64,000 bases of DNA from Morganella morganii (GCF_019402645.1 NZ_VKKS01000001.1:3081787-3145786); one strand, 5' to 3'; counted from the stretch's first letter, positions 22,284-38,201 are shown. Translations and numbers: made by a program. Notes: generated from the letters alone by a model not told the origin.

Positions 22284-25200
22284 TTACTCTTTGCTGCCAC
22301 CGAAGCCGGCGTTCAGGAGCTCAGCTAAGTTAGCTGTTGCTTCATCAGCGCTGACCTGCTGTGGTGCTGCTTCAGCAGTTTCTGCCAGATGGCGGCGGCG
22401 GATACGCTCCTGGTGGTACGCGAAACCGGTACCGGCCGGGATCAGACGACCCACGATGACGTTCTCTTTCAGACCGCGCAGTTCGTCGCGTTTACCCGCA
22501 ACGGCCGCTTCGGTCAGAACGCGGGTGGTCTCCTGGAACGATGCCGCAGAGATAAAGGATTCTGTTGCCAGAGACGCTTTGGTGATACCCAGCAGATCAC
22601 GTTCGAAGGTTGCAGGGATTTTACCTTCCTGCTCCAGCTGACGGTTTGCCACTTTCACACGTGCATATTCAACCTGCTCACCTTCGAGGAATTCAGAGCT
22701 TCCCGCAGAGGTGATGGTAACTTTACGCAGCATCTGACGAACGATAACTTCAATGTGTTTATCGTTAATCTTAACGCCCTGTAAGCGGTAAACTTCCTGG
22801 ACTTCGTTCGCGATATAACGGGCAACCGCATTCACGCCACGCAGACGCAGGATATCGTGTGGTGATTCCGGACCATCGGATACGACGTCACCACGTTCAA
22901 CCATTTCACCTTCAAACACGTTGAGCTGACGCCATTTCGGAATCATCTCTTCGTATGGATCGCTGCCATCGATTGGTGTGATCACCAGACGACGCTTACC
23001 TTTGGTCTCTTTACCGAACGAGATGATACCGCTGATTTCAGCCAGGATAGCAGGCTCTTTCGGACGACGCGCTTCGAACAGATCCGCAACGCGCGGCAGA
23101 CCACCGGTAATATCCTTGGTACCAACAGATTCCTGCGGGATACGTGCCAGCGTGTCACCGGCGGTAATTGCCACGCCGTCATCCAGCTGAACAATCGCTT
23201 TACCCGGTAAGAAGTAAGCGGCAGGCATATCCGTGTTCGGGATCAGAACATCATTACCCTGTGCATCGATAATTTTCAGTGCCGGACGCATTTCTTTCGC
23301 ACTGGTGGTACGTTCTGCAGAATCCAGAACAACCAGTGAGGACAGACCGGTTAATTCATCAGTCTGACGGGTAATGGTCTGACCATCGTGCATGTCGGTA
23401 AAGCGGATGATACCGGAAACTTCACTGACAACCGGCATGGTATGCGGATCCCAGTTAGCCACAGTTTCACCGCCGTTGACGGCTTCACCGTCACCTTTGG
23501 AGAGCTGGGCACCGTAAGGTACTTTATAGCTCTCTTTGGTACGGCCGAATTCGTCGATCAGACGCAGTTCAGTGTTACGGGACGTGATAACCAGTTTACC
23601 CGCAGAATTCATGATGAACTTCGCGTTGAACAGTTTCAGTGTACCCTTGTTACGAACCTGAATGCTGGATTCCGCAGCAGCACGGGATGCCGCACCACCG
23701 ATGTGGAACGTACGCATCGTCAGCTGTGTACCCGGTTCACCGATTGACTGTGCCGCGATAACACCCACCGCCTCACCGGCGTTGATGATGTGACCACGTG
23801 CCAGGTCACGGCCGTAGCATTTCGCACAGACACCGAAGTCAGTTTCGCAACTTACGACGGAACGCACTTTCACGCTGTCGACAGAGTTTTCTTCTAACAA
23901 ATCACACTGTTTTTCGTGCAGCAGGGTGTTACGCGGGATAAGAATATCCGCAGTACCCGGCTTCAGAATATCTTCAGCAGCCACACGACCTAATACGCGG
24001 TCGCGCAGAGGTTCTTTAACATCACCACCCTCGATAACCGGGGTCATAACGATACCTTCGTGCGTACCACAGTCATCTTCAGTGATGACGAGGTCTTGTG
24101 CCACATCAACCAGACGACGGGTCAGGTAACCGGAGTTTGCTGTTTTCAGTGCGGTATCCGCCAGACCTTTACGCGCACCGTGGGTTGAGATGAAGTACTG
24201 GAGTACGTCAAGACCTTCACGGAAGTTCGCAGTGATTGGCGTTTCGATGATGGAACCATCCGGTTTCGCCATCAGACCACGCATACCGGCCAGCTGACGA
24301 ATCTGTGCGGCAGAACCACGCGCACCGGAGTCGGCCATCATAAAGATACTGTTGAAAGAAACCTGCTGTTCTTCTTCGCCGTCACGGTTAATCACGGTTT
24401 CGGTAGACAGGTTTTCCATCATCGCCTTGGCAACACGTTCGTTCGCCGCAGCCCAGATATCGATAACCTTGTTGTAACGTTCACCGGCGGTAACCAGACC
24501 AGACTGGAACTGTTCCTGGATTTCTGCCACTTCCGCTTCAGCTTCCGCGATGATCCCGGCTTTTTTCTCCGGAATAACCATGTCATCGATACCAACAGAT
24601 GCACCTGAACGGGCAGCGTAGGCAAAACCGGTGTACATGATCTGGTCAGCAAAGATAACGGTCGGCTTCAGACCCAGAATACGGTAACAGGTGTTCAGCA
24701 TTTTGGAGATTGCTTTTTTGCCCAGCGGCTGGTTAACCAGTGAGTAAGGCAGACCACGCGGAACGATGCGCCATAAAATGGCACGGCCGACAGTGGTATC
24801 AATCATGCTGGTGCGTCTGGTGATATTACCTTCGCCGTCTTTCACTTCTTCCGTGATACGGACTTTCACACGGGCATGCAGGGATGCATGACCGGCGCGG
24901 TATACACGCTCGGCTTCAGTTGAACCATTCAATACCATGCCTTCGCCTTTGGCGTTAACACAGTCGCGGGTCATGTAGTACAGACCCAGAACAACGTCCT
25001 GAGAAGGTACGATAATCGGATCGCCGCTTGCCGGTGACAGGATGTTGTTGGTAGACATCATCAGGGCACGGGCTTCGAGCTGTGCTTCCAGGGTCAGAGG
25101 GACGTGAACCGCCATCTGGTCACCATCGAAGTCGGCGTTATAGGCCGCACAAACGAGCGGATGCAGCTGGATAGCTTTACCTTCGATAAGAATTGGTTCA

Positions 25201-26510
25201 AACGCCTGAATACCCAGACGGTGAAGTGTCGGTGCACGGTTCAGGAGAACCGGGTGCTCACGGATAACTTCATCCAGGATATCCCATACAACGGCTTCTT
25301 CGCGCTCAACCATTTTCTTGGCGGCTTTGATGGTGGTTGCGAGACCACGCAGTTCCAGCTTGCCATAGATGAATGGTTTGAACAGTTCCAGTGCCATTTT
25401 CTTAGGCAGACCGCACTGATGCAGACGCAGGTACGGACCTACGGTGATTACAGAACGACCGGAATAGTCAACACGCTTACCAAGCAGGTTCTGACGGAAA
25501 CGACCCTGTTTACCTTTGATCATGTCTGCCAGTGATTTCAGCGGACGCTTGTTAGAGCCGGTAATTGCACGACCACGACGGCCGTTATCCAGCAGCGCAT
25601 CCACGGCTTCCTGCAGCATACGTTTTTCGTTACGTACAATGATATCAGGAGCAGCCAGATCCAGCAGACGTTTCAGACGGTTGTTACGGTTGATTACACG
25701 ACGGTACAGATCGTTCAGATCTGAAGTCGCAAAGCGACCACCGTCGAGCGGAACTAACGGACGCAGATCCGGTGGTAACACCGGCAGCACTGTCAGGATC
25801 ATCCACTCAGGTTTGTTACCGGACTGAATGAAGGCTTCCAGCAGCTTGATACGCTTGGTCAGTTTCTTACGTTTGGTTTCTGAATTGGTTTCATTCAGTT
25901 CTTCGCGCAGGTTTTCGACTTCCTGTTCCAGATCCATCGCTTTCAGCAATGCCTGGATGGCTTCCGCTCCCATTTTCGCGTCGAACTCATCACCGAACTC
26001 TTCCAGAGCGTCGAGATACTGTTCTTCTGTCAGAATCTGGCTGCGTTCCAGGCTGGTCATTCCGCCTTCAACAACAACATAAGATTCAAAGTACAGAACA
26101 CGTTCGATATCACGCAGCGGCATATCCAGCAGCAGGCCGATACGGGACGGCAGTGATTTCAGGAACCAGATGTGCGCGGTCGGTGATGCCAGTTCGATAT
26201 GACCCATGCGCTCACGGCGCACTTTAGTCTGAGTCACTTCAACACCACACTTCTCACAAATCACACCACGGTGTTTCAGACGTTTGTACTTACCGCACAA
26301 ACATTCGTAATCTTTTACCGGCCCGAAGATACGCGCACAGAAAAGCCCGTCACGCTCAGGTTTGAACGTACGGTAGTTAATGGTTTCCGGCTTTTTCACT
26401 TCACCAAATGACCATGAACGAATCATGTCAGGTGAGGCCAGACCAATTTTGATCGCATCAAACTCTTCGGTCTTGGTTTGCGCTTTCAGAAACTTTAATA
26501 AGTCTTTCAC
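22284..26510 (-). CDS. rpoC: RNA polymerase beta' subunit
   Basis: The catalytic beta' subunit, 1408 residues from a GTG start at 26510 ([11 protein letters not shown]); E. coli rpoC also starts with GTG. The upstream in-frame ATG at 26546 adds 12 residues that match nothing in the family. Landmarks are the N-terminal zinc motif [20 protein letters not shown], the active-site NADFDGDQM holding Mg2+, and the second zinc site [13 protein letters not shown]. It is the last gene of the rif-region transcript. Confidence 0.98.
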   Translation of the reverse strand: MKDLLKFLKAQTKTEEFDAIKIGLASPDMIRSWSFGEVKKPETINYRTFKPERDGLFCARIFGPVKDYECLCGKYKRLKHRGVICEKCGVEVTQTKVRRERMGHIELASPTAHIWFLKSLPSRIGLLLDMPLRDIERVLYFESYVVVEGGMTSLERSQILTEEQYLDALEEFGDEFDAKMGAEAIQALLKAMDLEQEVENLREELNETNSETKRKKLTKRIKLLEAFIQSGNKPEWMILTVLPVLPPDLRPLVPLDGGRFATSDLNDLYRRVINRNNRLKRLLDLAAPDIIVRNEKRMLQEAVDALLDNGRRGRAITGSNKRPLKSLADMIKGKQGRFRQNLLGKRVDYSGRSVITVGPYLRLHQCGLPKKMALELFKPFIYGKLELRGLATTIKAAKKMVEREEAVVWDILDEVIREHPVLLNRAPTLHRLGIQAFEPILIEGKAIQLHPLVCAAYNADFDGDQMAVHVPLTLEAQLEARALMMSTNNILSPASGDPIIVPSQDVVLGLYYMTRDCVNAKGEGMVLNGSTEAERVYRAGHASLHARVKVRITEEVKDGEGNITRRTSMIDTTVGRAILWRIVPRGLPYSLVNQPLGKKAISKMLNTCYRILGLKPTVIFADQIMYTGFAYAARSGASVGIDDMVIPEKKAGIIAEAEAEVAEIQEQFQSGLVTAGERYNKVIDIWAAANERVAKAMMENLSTETVINRDGEEEQQVSFNSIFMMADSGARGSAAQIRQLAGMRGLMAKPDGSIIETPITANFREGLDVLQYFISTHGARKGLADTALKTANSGYLTRRLVDVAQDLVITEDDCGTHEGIVMTPVIEGGDVKEPLRDRVLGRVAAEDILKPGTADILIPRNTLLHEKQCDLLEENSVDSVKVRSVVSCETDFGVCAKCYGRDLARGHIINAGEAVGVIAAQSIGEPGTQLTMRTFHIGGAASRAAAESSIQVRNKGTLKLFNAKFIMNSAGKLVITSRNTELRLIDEFGRTKESYKVPYGAQLSKGDGEAVNGGETVANWDPHTMPVVSEVSGIIRFTDMHDGQTITRQTDELTGLSSLVVLDSAERTTSAKEMRPALKIIDAQGNDVLIPNTDMPAAYFLPGKAIVQLDDGVAITAGDTLARIPQESVGTKDITGGLPRVADLFEARRPKEPAILAEISGIISFGKETKGKRRLVITPIDGSDPYEEMIPKWRQLNVFEGEMVERGDVVSDGPESPHDILRLRGVNAVARYIANEVQEVYRLQGVKINDKHIEVIVRQMLRKVTITSAGSSEFLEGEQVEYARVKVANRQLEQEGKIPATFERDLLGITKASLATESFISAASFQETTRVLTEAAVAGKRDELRGLKENVIVGRLIPAGTGFAYHQERIRRRHLAETAEAAPQQVSADEATANLAELLNAGFGGSKE

Positions 26511-26618
26511 GAAATGGCTCCTGTCGGAGTTAGACCTGTGAGACAAACGGTCATCTGTTTGTCCCTTAAACCAGATTTACTGGTGCTGCCCGTGTATCAC
26601 GGGCAGCCACAACGGTAA

Positions 26619-29600
26619 TTACTCGTCTTCCAGCTCGATATTGATACCGAGTGAACGGATTTCTTTCAGTAATACGTTGAAAGATTCCGGCATTCCCGGC
26701 TCCATCTGATGACTGCCGTCGACGATGTTTTTGTACATCTTCGTACGACCGTTAACGTCATCCGATTTCACAGTCAGCATCTCCTGGAGGGTGTAGGCGG
26801 CACCGTATGCTTCCAGTGCCCACACTTCCATCCCCCCGAAACGCTGACCACCGAACTGCGCCTTACCACCCAGCGGCTGCTGGGTAACCAGGCTGTAAGA
26901 ACCGGTAGAACGCGCATGCATCTTGTCATCAACCAGGTGGTTCAGTTTCAGCATGTACATATAGCCGACGGTAACCTGACGCTCGAACTGCTCGCCGGTA
27001 CGGCCATCAAACAGAGTGATCTGACCGGAAGTCGGTAAGCCACCCAGAGTCAGTAATGCTTTGATTTCCTGCTCTTTTGCACCATCGAATACCGGTGTTG
27101 CTGTCGGCATACCTTTTTTCAGGTTATCCGCCAGGCGCAGAACTTCTTCATCACTGAAGGTGTTCAGATCCACTTTCTGACGCGGGTCGTTACCCAGGTC
27201 ATAGGCTTTCTGGATGAATTCACGTAATTTCGCGATTTCCTGCTGCTCTTTGAGCATCTGGTTGATTTTGTCACCGATGCCTTTCGCAGCCATACCCAGG
27301 TGGGTTTCCAGAATCTGACCGATGTTCATACGCGATGGTACGCCCAGCGGGTTCAGTACGATGTCAACCGGGTTACCGTTTTCATCGTATGGCATATCTT
27401 CGATAGGGTTAATTTTGGAGATAACCCCTTTGTTACCGTGACGACCCGCCATTTTATCACCAGGCTGGATCTGACGTTTAACAGCCAGATACACCTTAAC
27501 GATTTTCAGCACGCCCGGTGCCAGATCATCGCCCTGGGTAATTTTACGGCGTTTCGCTTCCAGTTTCTTGGCGAACTCAGATTTCAGTTCGTCATACTGT
27601 TCTGCCAGCTGTTCTAACTGATTTTGTTTCTCTTCATCAGTCAGAGCCAGTTCTAACCAGCGCTCACGCGGCAGTTTGTCCAGTTTGTCTGCTTCCATAC
27701 CGCCGTTGATCAGAACGGAACGGATACGGGCAAACACACCGGCTTCCAGAATCTGGAGTTCTTCAGTCAGGTCTTTCTTCGCGTCACGCAGCTGCATCTC
27801 TTCGATTTCGAGAGCACGCTTGTCTTTTTCCACGCCATCGCGGGTAAAGACCTGGACATCGATAACAGTACCGGAAACGCCATTCGGCACGCGCAGAGAT
27901 GAATCTTTCACATCTGACGCTTTTTCACCGAAGATAGCACGCAGCAGTTTCTCTTCCGGGGTTAACTGTGTTTCACCTTTCGGTGTCACTTTACCGACCA
28001 GAATGTCGCCGCCTTTCACTTCCGCACCGATATACACGATACCGGATTCATCCAGTTTGGAGAGAGCCGCTTCACCCACGTTCGGGATATCCGCAGTGAT
28101 CTCTTCCGGCCCCAGTTTGGTGTCACGGGACACACAGGCCAGTTCCTGAATGTGGATAGTGGTGAAACGGTCTTCCTGAACCACACGCTCGGATACGAGG
28201 ATGGAGTCTTCGAAGTTGTAACCGTTCCATGGCATGAATGCCACGCGCATGTTCTGACCCAGTGCCAGTTCGCCGAGATCGGTTGACGGACCATCGGCCA
28301 GCACATCACCGCGTTCAACCGGTTCGCCCAGCGATACGCAAGGAGTCTGATTGATACAGGTGTTCTGGTTAGAACGGGTATATTTGGTCAGGCTGTAGAT
28401 GTCGATGCCCGCTTCGCCGGCATACATTTCATCTTCATTTACCTTGATAACGATACGTGATGCGTCAACGTACTGAACAGTACCGCCGCGTTTGGCTACG
28501 GCAGTAACACCGGAGTCAACCGCTACCGCACGTTCCATACCGGTACCAACCAGCGGCTTGTCAGCGCGCAGAGTCGGAACCGCCTGACGTTGCATGTTCG
28601 CACCCATCAATGCACGGTTGGCGTCATCGTGTTCCAGGAACGGAATCAGGGATGCACCGACAGAAACCACCTGCTGGGTGGAAACGTCCATGTACTGAAC
28701 CTGATCACGGCTGAATAAGCTGGATTCACCTTTGTTACGGCAGGTGATCAGTTCATCAACAAAGTGACCATCGTCATCTAATACGGTGTTTGCCTGTGCA
28801 ATGATGAAGTTACCTTCTTCAATTGCAGACAGGTAATGGATTTCATCGGTAACAACATCGTCACGCACTAAACGGTAAGGGGTTTCCAGGAAACCATATT
28901 CGTTAGTCTGTGCATAAACAGATAAGGAGTTGATCAGACCGATGTTCGGACCTTCAGGGGTCTCGATAGGACAAACACGGCCGTAGTGAGTCGGGTGAAC
29001 GTCCCGGACTTCGAAGCCGGCACGCTCACGGGTCAGACCACCCGGGCCTAATGCTGATATACGGCGTTTGTGCGTGATTTCTGACAGCGGGTTGTTCTGG
29101 TCCATAAACTGAGACAGCTGGCTGGAACCAAAGAACTCTTTAACCGCAGCAGAAATAGGTTTGGCGTTGATCATATCCTGAGGCATCAGGTTATCCAGAT
29201 CACCCAGAGACAGACGCTCTTTCACCGCACGCTCAACACGGACCAGACCAACACGGAACTGGTTTTCTGCCATTTCACCGACAGAGCGGATACGACGGTT
29301 ACCTAAGTGGTCGATATCATCGACTTCGCCGCGGCCGTTACGGATGTCGATCAGTTTCTTCATGACATCAGTAATGTCCTGCTGGCTCAGGATCCCGGTA
29401 CCGTCAGAGTCATCACGACCCAGTGAACGGTTGAACTTCATGCGGCCGACCGCAGACAGATCGTAACGATCTTCAGAGAAGAACAGGTTCTCGAACAGAT
29501 TTTCAGCAGCTTCGCGGGTTGGCGGCTCACCAGGACGCATCATGCGGTAGATTTCTACCAGCGCACTTAAACGATCGTTGGTCGGATCCACACGCAGAGT

Positions 29601-30647
29601 TTCTGACATGTAAGCGCCGTGATCCAGGTCGTTGGTGAACAGCGTTTCAATGGTTTTGTGACCGGACTGGCTCAGACGCGCCAGCAGATCCAGTGACATT
29701 TCCATGTTCGCCGCACAAATTAATTCGCCGGTCGCTTCATCGATGTAATCACGCGCAACCACTTTACCTGCGATATATTCAACAGGAACTTCAATCTGGT
29801 TAACTTCGTCTTTTTCCAGCTGGCGGATATGACGGGCAGTGATACGACGACCTTTCTCAACATAAACTTTACCGTTCGCTTCGATATCGAAGGAGGCAGT
29901 TTCACCGCGCAGACGCTCAGGAATGAGAGTCATGGTCAGTTTATTGTTGCGGATCTCAAAGGTAGTTTTTTCGAAGAACAGGTTCAGAATGTCTTCGGTG
30001 CTGAAATTCATCGCACGCAGAATGATCGATGCCGGTAATTTACGGCGGCGGTCAATACGGACAAATAAGTTGTCTTTCGGATCGAATTCGAAATCCAGCC
30101 ATGAACCACGGTAAGGAATGATGCGTGCGTTATACAGCACTTTACCGGAAGAGTGTGTTTTACCTTTGTCACTGTCAAAGAACACGCCCGGGCTGCGGTG
30201 TAACTGAGAAACGATAACACGCTCAGTACCGTTGATAACGAACGTTCCGTTTTCGGTCATGAGCGGAATCTCGCCCATGTAAACTTCCTGTTCTTTAATA
30301 TCTTTAACTGTGCCTTCCGGCGCTTCACGCTCGTAAACAACCAGACGCAGTTTTACGCGCAGTGGTGCGGAAAAGGTAACGCCGCGGATCTGACATTCTT
30401 TAACGTCAAATACCGGCTCACCCAGACGGAAACTGACATATTGCAGTTCAGCATTACCACTGTAGCTCTGGATCGGGAAAACGGAACGGAACGCAGCTTC
30501 CAGGCCGTTCTGACCGTCCGGATCGAGTTCAATGAATTTCTGGAATGAATCCAGCTGGATAGAAAGGAGATAAGGTACATCCAGCACTTGCGGACGTTTA
30601 CCAAAATCCTTACGAATACGTTTCTTCTCGGTATAGGAGTAAACCAT
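26619..30647 (-). CDS. rpoB: RNA polymerase beta subunit
   Basis: The beta subunit, 1342 residues, the same length as in E. coli. The rifampicin-binding cluster reads [20 protein letters not shown] (about residues 509-528), which is the drug-sensitive wild-type sequence at Ser, Asp, His and Arg positions. It lies downstream of rplL after a 347-bp spacer with an attenuator, and 108 bp upstream of rpoC. Confidence 0.98.
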   Translation of the reverse strand: MVYSYTEKKRIRKDFGKRPQVLDVPYLLSIQLDSFQKFIELDPDGQNGLEAAFRSVFPIQSYSGNAELQYVSFRLGEPVFDVKECQIRGVTFSAPLRVKLRLVVYEREAPEGTVKDIKEQEVYMGEIPLMTENGTFVINGTERVIVSQLHRSPGVFFDSDKGKTHSSGKVLYNARIIPYRGSWLDFEFDPKDNLFVRIDRRRKLPASIILRAMNFSTEDILNLFFEKTTFEIRNNKLTMTLIPERLRGETASFDIEANGKVYVEKGRRITARHIRQLEKDEVNQIEVPVEYIAGKVVARDYIDEATGELICAANMEMSLDLLARLSQSGHKTIETLFTNDLDHGAYMSETLRVDPTNDRLSALVEIYRMMRPGEPPTREAAENLFENLFFSEDRYDLSAVGRMKFNRSLGRDDSDGTGILSQQDITDVMKKLIDIRNGRGEVDDIDHLGNRRIRSVGEMAENQFRVGLVRVERAVKERLSLGDLDNLMPQDMINAKPISAAVKEFFGSSQLSQFMDQNNPLSEITHKRRISALGPGGLTRERAGFEVRDVHPTHYGRVCPIETPEGPNIGLINSLSVYAQTNEYGFLETPYRLVRDDVVTDEIHYLSAIEEGNFIIAQANTVLDDDGHFVDELITCRNKGESSLFSRDQVQYMDVSTQQVVSVGASLIPFLEHDDANRALMGANMQRQAVPTLRADKPLVGTGMERAVAVDSGVTAVAKRGGTVQYVDASRIVIKVNEDEMYAGEAGIDIYSLTKYTRSNQNTCINQTPCVSLGEPVERGDVLADGPSTDLGELALGQNMRVAFMPWNGYNFEDSILVSERVVQEDRFTTIHIQELACVSRDTKLGPEEITADIPNVGEAALSKLDESGIVYIGAEVKGGDILVGKVTPKGETQLTPEEKLLRAIFGEKASDVKDSSLRVPNGVSGTVIDVQVFTRDGVEKDKRALEIEEMQLRDAKKDLTEELQILEAGVFARIRSVLINGGMEADKLDKLPRERWLELALTDEEKQNQLEQLAEQYDELKSEFAKKLEAKRRKITQGDDLAPGVLKIVKVYLAVKRQIQPGDKMAGRHGNKGVISKINPIEDMPYDENGNPVDIVLNPLGVPSRMNIGQILETHLGMAAKGIGDKINQMLKEQQEIAKLREFIQKAYDLGNDPRQKVDLNTFSDEEVLRLADNLKKGMPTATPVFDGAKEQEIKALLTLGGLPTSGQITLFDGRTGEQFERQVTVGYMYMLKLNHLVDDKMHARSTGSYSLVTQQPLGGKAQFGGQRFGGMEVWALEAYGAAYTLQEMLTVKSDDVNGRTKMYKNIVDGSHQMEPGMPESFNVLLKEIRSLGINIELEDE

Positions 30648-30994
30648 AGGGTTCCTCAGCTCGCTTGATCAGTGACCCGGCCTGCCCGTATTGACGGACA
30701 GTCGCTACAACTATCTAATTTGGACAGAAAATTGAACATTTTCTGTTAATACCCATTGCTATTACTCTTAAATCATTTCATTGCGCTGCTGACTACCGAG
30801 CTACCCGAGCGAATCGCAGTCATCAACACAGTATATTAAGTCGTCAATAGCAAAAAATATTCGGAGAGTTTGCGCATGTCAGATAACACAACTGTTACCC
30901 CGAAAACACACGCATGCGCATCAGCGCAAAAAGGCTGGTGACCAATAAGTCACCAGCCATCAGCCATTTTCAGGCTGCTACTGCAAAAAGTGGC
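30648..30994 (-). promoter_or_regulatory. rplL-rpoB intercistronic control region
   Basis: A 347-bp spacer of the kind that in E. coli holds the attenuator that lowers rpoBC expression relative to ribosomal proteins, and an RNase III processing hairpin. The attenuator is listed separately. I did not resolve the RNase III hairpin. No ORF here is credible. Confidence 0.7.
30927..30958 (-). terminator. rplL-rpoB attenuator
   Basis: On the minus strand GGCTGGTGAC pairs with GTCACCAGCC and is followed by TTTTTGCGC. The position, 37 bp after rplL, and the sequence match the partial terminator known from E. coli. Confidence 0.9.
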
Positions 30995-31378
<384 letters not shown>

Positions 31379-31426
31379 TCAGAATAAGTTTATACGTTAA
31401 AAAGCAACGAAGAAAAGAAAGGGCAA

Positions 31427-31924
31427 TTAAGCGGCTTCTTTCTGATCGCGTAACGCTGCCAGAGTGCGAACCAGTTTGCCTGCAGCGGCTTCTTTCATGG
31501 TTGCCATCAGGCGCGCGATTGCTTCTTCGTAAGTCGGGAGTGTTGCTAAGCGATCGATATCTTTCGCTGCAATTAACTCACCTTCAAAGGCTGCGGCTTT
31601 TATCTCGAATGCAGGGTTCGCTTTCGCGAAATCTTTGAACAGACGAGCAGCAGCGCCCGGATGTTCATGAGAAAATGCAATCAAGGTAGGGCCGGTGAAT
31701 ACGTCTTTCAGGCACTCATAAGAGGTACCTTCAACAGCACGACGCAGCAGGGTGTTACGTACTACACGTACAGTAACGCCAGCTTCACGACATGCTTTAC
31801 GCAGACCGGTCATTTTATCTACAGTTACACCACGGGAATCCGCGACAACTGCAGACAGCGCACCTTTGGCAACTTCGCTGACTTCAGCAACAATCGCTTG
31901 TTTGTCTTGAAGATTTAATGCCAT
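31427..31924 (-). CDS. rplJ: 50S ribosomal protein L10
   Basis: 165 residues. L10 anchors L7/L12 dimers to the ribosome and represses its own translation by binding the upstream leader. It begins [15 protein letters not shown] and contains the [20 protein letters not shown] segment of the family. The last ~30 residues form the L7/L12-binding helix. Confidence 0.98.
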   Translation of the reverse strand: MALNLQDKQAIVAEVSEVAKGALSAVVADSRGVTVDKMTGLRKACREAGVTVRVVRNTLLRRAVEGTSYECLKDVFTGPTLIAFSHEHPGAAARLFKDFAKANPAFEIKAAAFEGELIAAKDIDRLATLPTYEEAIARLMATMKEAAAGKLVRTLAALRDQKEAA

Positions 31925-32023
31925 TAGCTTCTTGCTCCTGGTTTAGCCGGGTATACAACCCCGGAACTCACTTCACTCAGCACCGGAAGGTGAAGAGCGC
32001 TAAAACACGGTGAGCAGAATACT

Positions 32024-32122
32024 CGAATAAAATTCTTGTGGCTCTGTCACCGTCTACGCAGGAAAATTAAGTAATCACTTACACCTGCGGTCTTGGACGG
32101 GGCCCGGAAAAGGCCGGGCTCC
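32024..32122 (-). ncRNA. L10(L12)4 autoregulatory leader
   Basis: On the minus strand the leader contains CCGTCCAAGACCGCAGGTG, an A/T-rich arm, and CCTGCGTAGACGGTGACAGA. These are the two halves of the conserved L10-leader fold that binds L10-L12. A GC-rich hairpin (32101-32121) precedes it. Binding should block rplJ translation. The full rplA-rplJ spacer is 32 bp longer than 285 bp and holds no gene. Confidence 0.85.
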
Positions 32123-32243
32123 AACCGAAATTCTGAGCTGTTCCTGATCCTGTGATAATTTCACAAATCAAATACAGCAAACATTGGGCGTCAGATTCTA
32201 CAGAAACCTGACCCCAATGTAAAGCGCTTACTATCAGCAGATA

Positions 32244-33377
<1,134 letters not shown>

Positions 33378-33460
33378 TTAAAAAATCCTCAATGTGGGTA
33401 ATAACGCCGGTTATCCCGGCTCCCCTATGAATACAGACCCGCGTAAAAACGCGAGCCCCT

Positions 33461-33503
33461 GAAAAACAAAAGGCGCGAAATTGTAGATAAATTTCCCGCC
33501 CTT
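33461..33503 (-). terminator. Probable terminator after nusG
   Basis: On the minus strand GGCGGGAAATT pairs (one mismatch) with AATTTCGCGCC and is followed by TTTTGTTTTT, 23 bp after the nusG stop. It would separate secE-nusG from the rplKAJL-rpoBC transcript. Confidence 0.75.
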
Positions 33504-33525
33504 TGCAAGTCCGGAAAAGAAACCG

Positions 33526-34071
33526 TTACGGTTTTTCGACCTGACTGAAATCCAGTTCGACCGGTGTTGCGCGACCAAAAATAGAGACTGATACCTTCAG
33601 GCGGCTCTTTTCGTAGTCGACTTCTTCAACCACACCGTTAAAGTCTGCAAACGGACCATCGGAAACACGGACCATTTCGCCCGGCTCGAACAGCGTTTTC
33701 GGACGCGGCTTATCACCCACCTGCTGCAGGCGGTTCATAATCGCATCAACTTCTTTATCGCTGATCGGTGCAGGACGATCGGATGTTCCGCCGATGAATC
33801 CCATTACACGCGGCACATTACGCACCAGATGCCAGGATGCATCGTTCATCACCATCTGAACCAGAACATAGCCCGGGAAGAATTTGCGCTCACTTTTGCG
33901 GCGCTGACCGCTGCGGATCTCGACGACTTCTTCCGTTGGCACCATGACTTCGCCAAATGAATCTTCCATCCCGTTGATTTTGATATGTTCACGCAGAGAC
34001 TGCGCAACCCGGCTCTCGAATCCGGAGAAAGCCTGGATGACATACCAACGTTTTTTAGGAGAATCCGACAT
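33526..34071 (-). CDS. nusG: Transcription termination/antitermination factor NusG
   Basis: 181 residues. NusG binds the beta' clamp to raise elongation rate, and couples RNA polymerase to Rho or ribosomal S10. The N-terminal NGN domain ([14 protein letters not shown], then [10 protein letters not shown]) and the C-terminal KOW domain ([19 protein letters not shown]) are both complete. It follows secE by 10 bp. Confidence 0.98.
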   Translation of the reverse strand: MSDSPKKRWYVIQAFSGFESRVAQSLREHIKINGMEDSFGEVMVPTEEVVEIRSGQRRKSERKFFPGYVLVQMVMNDASWHLVRNVPRVMGFIGGTSDRPAPISDKEVDAIMNRLQQVGDKPRPKTLFEPGEMVRVSDGPFADFNGVVEEVDYEKSRLKVSVSIFGRATPVELDFSQVEKP

Positions 34072-34081
34072 CTTTAGAACC

Positions 34082-34459
34082 TCAGAAGGATGTTATATAG
34101 GAAACAAGACGGACAAGGATACCATCAAGGCCCCATAACACTAACGACATAACCGCTGTGACTGCCGCAACGATAAGTGTTGTATGCAGTGTTTCCTGAC
34201 GTGTAGGCCAGATCACTTTACGCATTTCAACCCGTGCTTCGCGGGCAAAAGTCAGTGTCGCTTTGCCTTTCGTTGTCCACAGTGCAATACCACCGGCTAA
34301 TGCGATGACGACAACAACTGCCAGCGCACGCAATGCAAGATTAAATTCGCGGAAGTAGTAGTTCCCGCCGATGGCAACGATCAGCAGAACTGCGACCACC
34401 AGCCATTTGGCAATGTCAGCACCACGGCCGTTTTGTTGAGCTTCGCTATTCGCACTCAT
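34082..34459 (-). CDS. secE: Preprotein translocase subunit SecE
   Basis: An essential small subunit of the SecYEG channel, 125 residues. The start at 34459 (MSANSEAQ) matches the E. coli protein; the longer frame to 34477 does not. Three membrane helices are expected, as in other enterobacteria. The conserved cytoplasmic amphipathic segment [12 protein letters not shown]-type (here [17 protein letters not shown]) precedes the last helix. Confidence 0.97.
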   Translation of the reverse strand: MSANSEAQQNGRGADIAKWLVVAVLLIVAIGGNYYFREFNLALRALAVVVVIALAGGIALWTTKGKATLTFAREARVEMRKVIWPTRQETLHTTLIVAAVTAVMSLVLWGLDGILVRLVSYITSF

Positions 34460-34623
34460 AAACCAACCTGTAACCATGAAATAAAAAAGTCAGCCGGACT
34501 GCCTCGCTGTCGCAAAACAAATCAGACCAAAATTAGGGACAGATGCAATTGTATCTGACTTGGCGTCATAATCCAGCATGAGTTTCGTATTCTTCGAGAT
34601 ACTCACCATTCGTTGCGTGAGAG

Positions 34624-34666
34624 CCTATCTCACCAGTAGTTGATGATCAACTAGTGATGAGATAGG
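34624..34666. repeat. Long imperfect inverted repeat in the tuf-secE spacer
   Basis: CCTATCTCA (34624-34632) pairs with TGAGATAGG (34658-34666), and TAGTTGAT pairs with ATCAACTA around a single central G at 34645, with only two mismatched positions between the arms. There is no T tract, and a separate terminator lies 20 bp nearer tuf, so this is not an ordinary terminator. It could be a small mobile-element relic or an RNA structure in the secE leader. Confidence 0.7.
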
Positions 34667-34686
34667 TTCTTCATAAAACAACGCAG

Positions 34687-34714
34687 AAAAAGGGCATCAA
34701 ATGATGCCCTTTTT
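34687..34714. terminator. Terminator after tuf
   Basis: AAAAAGGGCATCA pairs with TGATGCCCTTTTT around a two-base loop, 20 bp past the tuf stop. It is symmetric, so it could work in both directions, but tuf reads into it. Confidence 0.9.
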
Positions 34715-34733
34715 AGGATTATTACATCCGTAA

Positions 34734-35963
<1,230 letters not shown>

Positions 35964-35994
35964 GAAATTAACGAGTTAAACCGGTAAATACCGA

Positions 35995-38121
35995 TTATTT
36001 TGCATTACGAGCTTCAATAACAGCCTGAGCTACGTTATTTGGCGCTTCATTATACTTCAGGAATTCCATGGAGTAAGAAGCACGGCCCTGGGTCTGTGAA
36101 CGCAGGTCAGTTGCATAACCAAACATTTCAGACAGTGGCACTTGCGCACGGACGATTTTACCGGTAGGCATGTCATCCATACCTTCAATCATACCGCGAC
36201 GACGGTTCAGGTCACCAATGACGTCACCCATGTAGTCTTCCGGTGTTTCCACCTCAACTTTCATGATTGGTTCCAGCAGAACTGGTTTCGCTTTTTTGAA
36301 GCCGTCTTTAAACGCCAGAGATGCTGCCAGTTTAAACGCCAGTTCAGAGGAGTCAACATCATGGTATGAACCGAAGTGCAGACGAACACCCATGTTAACA
36401 ACAGGGTAGCCTGCTAACGGACCAGACTTCAGCTGCTCCTGGATACCTTTGTCAACTGCAGGGATGTATTCACCAGGAATCACACCACCTTTGATTTCGT
36501 TGACAAATTCGTATTCCATGTTGACGCCTTCTGCGTCTTTCTTGTTCAGCGGGAACATGTCGATAACAACATGACCGTACTGACCACGACCACCGGACTG
36601 TTTAGCGTGTTTACCTTCGATATCAGTCACTTTAGTAGTGATTGCTTCGCGGTAGGCAACCTGTGGTTTACCCACGTTCGCTTCAACTTTGAACTCACGA
36701 CGCATACGGTCGACCAGAACGTCCAGGTGTAATTCACCCATACCGGCGATGATAGTCTGGTTAGTCTCTTCATCACTTGATACGCGGAATGACGGGTCTT
36801 CCTGTGCCAGACGGCCCAGTGCGATACCCATTTTTTCCTGGTCAGCTTTGGTTTTCGGCTCGATTGCAACAGAGATTACCGGCTCAGGGAATTCCATACG
36901 CTCCAGGATGATTGGTGCTTCAATCGCACACAGAGTATCACCTGTAGTGACGTCTTTCAGACCGATAGCAGCCGCGATGTCACCAGCGCGAACTTCTTTA
37001 ATCTCTTCACGTTTGTTAGCGTGCATCTGAACGATACGGCCGAAACGTTCTTTCCTGGATTTAACCGGGTTCAGTACGGTATCACCGGAGTTAACAACAC
37101 CAGAGTACACACGGAAGAACGTCAGGTTACCCACGAACGGGTCGGTTGCAATTTTAAATGCCAGAGATGCAAACGGCTCTTCGTCAGAAGAGTGACGCTC
37201 AGCAGGAGTATCTTTACCGTCGTCCAGAATACCTTTAATTGCAGGAACTTCTGTCGGAGATGGCAGGTACTCAACAACCGCATCCAGCATCGCCTGAACA
37301 CCTTTGTTCTTAAATGCAGAACCACAGGTTACCAAGATAATTTCGTTCGCCAGTACGCGCTGACGTAATGCTGTTTTGATTTCAGCTTCAGTCAGTTCTT
37401 CACCGCCGAGATATTTTTCCATCAGCTCTTCAGAGGCTTCAGCTGCGGCTTCAACCAGATTCTGGTGCCATTCGTCAGCTAATTCCTGCATGTTTGCCGG
37501 GATATCTTCGTAAGTGAAGGTAACGCCCTGGTCTTCTTCACTCCACTGAATAGCTTTCATTTTAACCAGGTCAACAACACCGGTGAATGACTCTTCAGCG
37601 CCGATAGCTAACTGAAGTGGTACCGGGTTGGCCGCTAAGCGGGTTTTGATCTGCTCAACAACTTTCAGGAAGTTTGCACCCATACGGTCCATTTTGTTAA
37701 CGAACGCGATACGCGGTACATGATATTTGTTTGCCTGGCGCCATACGGTTTCAGACTGTGGCTGAACACCACCAACGGCACAGTAAACCATCACAGCACC
37801 ATCAAGAACACGCATGGAACGTTCTACTTCGATTGTGAAGTCAACGTGCCCCGGGGTGTCGATGATGTTGATGCGGTGTGGTTCAAATTGTTTACCCATA
37901 CCAGACCAGAACGCTGTGGTTGCTGCGGAGGTGATAGTAATACCACGCTCTTGTTCCTGCTCCATCCAGTCCATCGTTGCTGAACCTTCGTGGGTCTCAC
38001 CAATTTTATGGTTCACACCTGTATAGAACAGAATACGTTCTGTTGTGGTGGTTTTACCGGCGTCGATATGTGCACTGATACCGATATTACGGTAACGTGA
38101 AATGGGTGTTTGACGAGCCAT
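35995..38121 (-). CDS. fusA: Elongation factor G
   Basis: EF-G, 708 residues, the translocase GTPase. The start at 38121 ([14 protein letters not shown]) has a GAGAGGAAAAA ribosome site; the frame to 38184 adds non-family residues. G motifs are [23 protein letters not shown] and NKMDRMG. The C-terminal part ([20 protein letters not shown] and [14 protein letters not shown]) differs visibly from the E. coli version, with similar variants known to me from other gammaproteobacteria. It lies 80 bp after rpsG. Confidence 0.97.
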   Translation of the reverse strand: MARQTPISRYRNIGISAHIDAGKTTTTERILFYTGVNHKIGETHEGSATMDWMEQEQERGITITSAATTAFWSGMGKQFEPHRINIIDTPGHVDFTIEVERSMRVLDGAVMVYCAVGGVQPQSETVWRQANKYHVPRIAFVNKMDRMGANFLKVVEQIKTRLAANPVPLQLAIGAEESFTGVVDLVKMKAIQWSEEDQGVTFTYEDIPANMQELADEWHQNLVEAAAEASEELMEKYLGGEELTEAEIKTALRQRVLANEIILVTCGSAFKNKGVQAMLDAVVEYLPSPTEVPAIKGILDDGKDTPAERHSSDEEPFASLAFKIATDPFVGNLTFFRVYSGVVNSGDTVLNPVKSRKERFGRIVQMHANKREEIKEVRAGDIAAAIGLKDVTTGDTLCAIEAPIILERMEFPEPVISVAIEPKTKADQEKMGIALGRLAQEDPSFRVSSDEETNQTIIAGMGELHLDVLVDRMRREFKVEANVGKPQVAYREAITTKVTDIEGKHAKQSGGRGQYGHVVIDMFPLNKKDAEGVNMEYEFVNEIKGGVIPGEYIPAVDKGIQEQLKSGPLAGYPVVNMGVRLHFGSYHDVDSSELAFKLAASLAFKDGFKKAKPVLLEPIMKVEVETPEDYMGDVIGDLNRRRGMIEGMDDMPTGKIVRAQVPLSEMFGYATDLRSQTQGRASYSMEFLKYNEAPNNVAQAVIEARNAK

Positions 38122-38201
38122 TTTTTCCTCTCTCTTGGACGTTCGTTTAATTTGGTCGGGCAGCCTTACGGCTACCCTATACACAATTCACTACGGTTTG
38201 A

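Noticed and set aside
25104-25535. Antisense open frames within rpoC and rpoB
   Set aside because: They overlap fully conserved essential genes and show no ribosome site or family resemblance.
26511-26546. Upstream ATG start for rpoC
   Set aside because: The 12 extra residues match nothing; the GTG at 26510 gives the family start, as in E. coli.
38122-38184. N-terminal extension of fusA
   Set aside because: The added residues are unlike EF-G, and the ribosome site sits directly before 38121.
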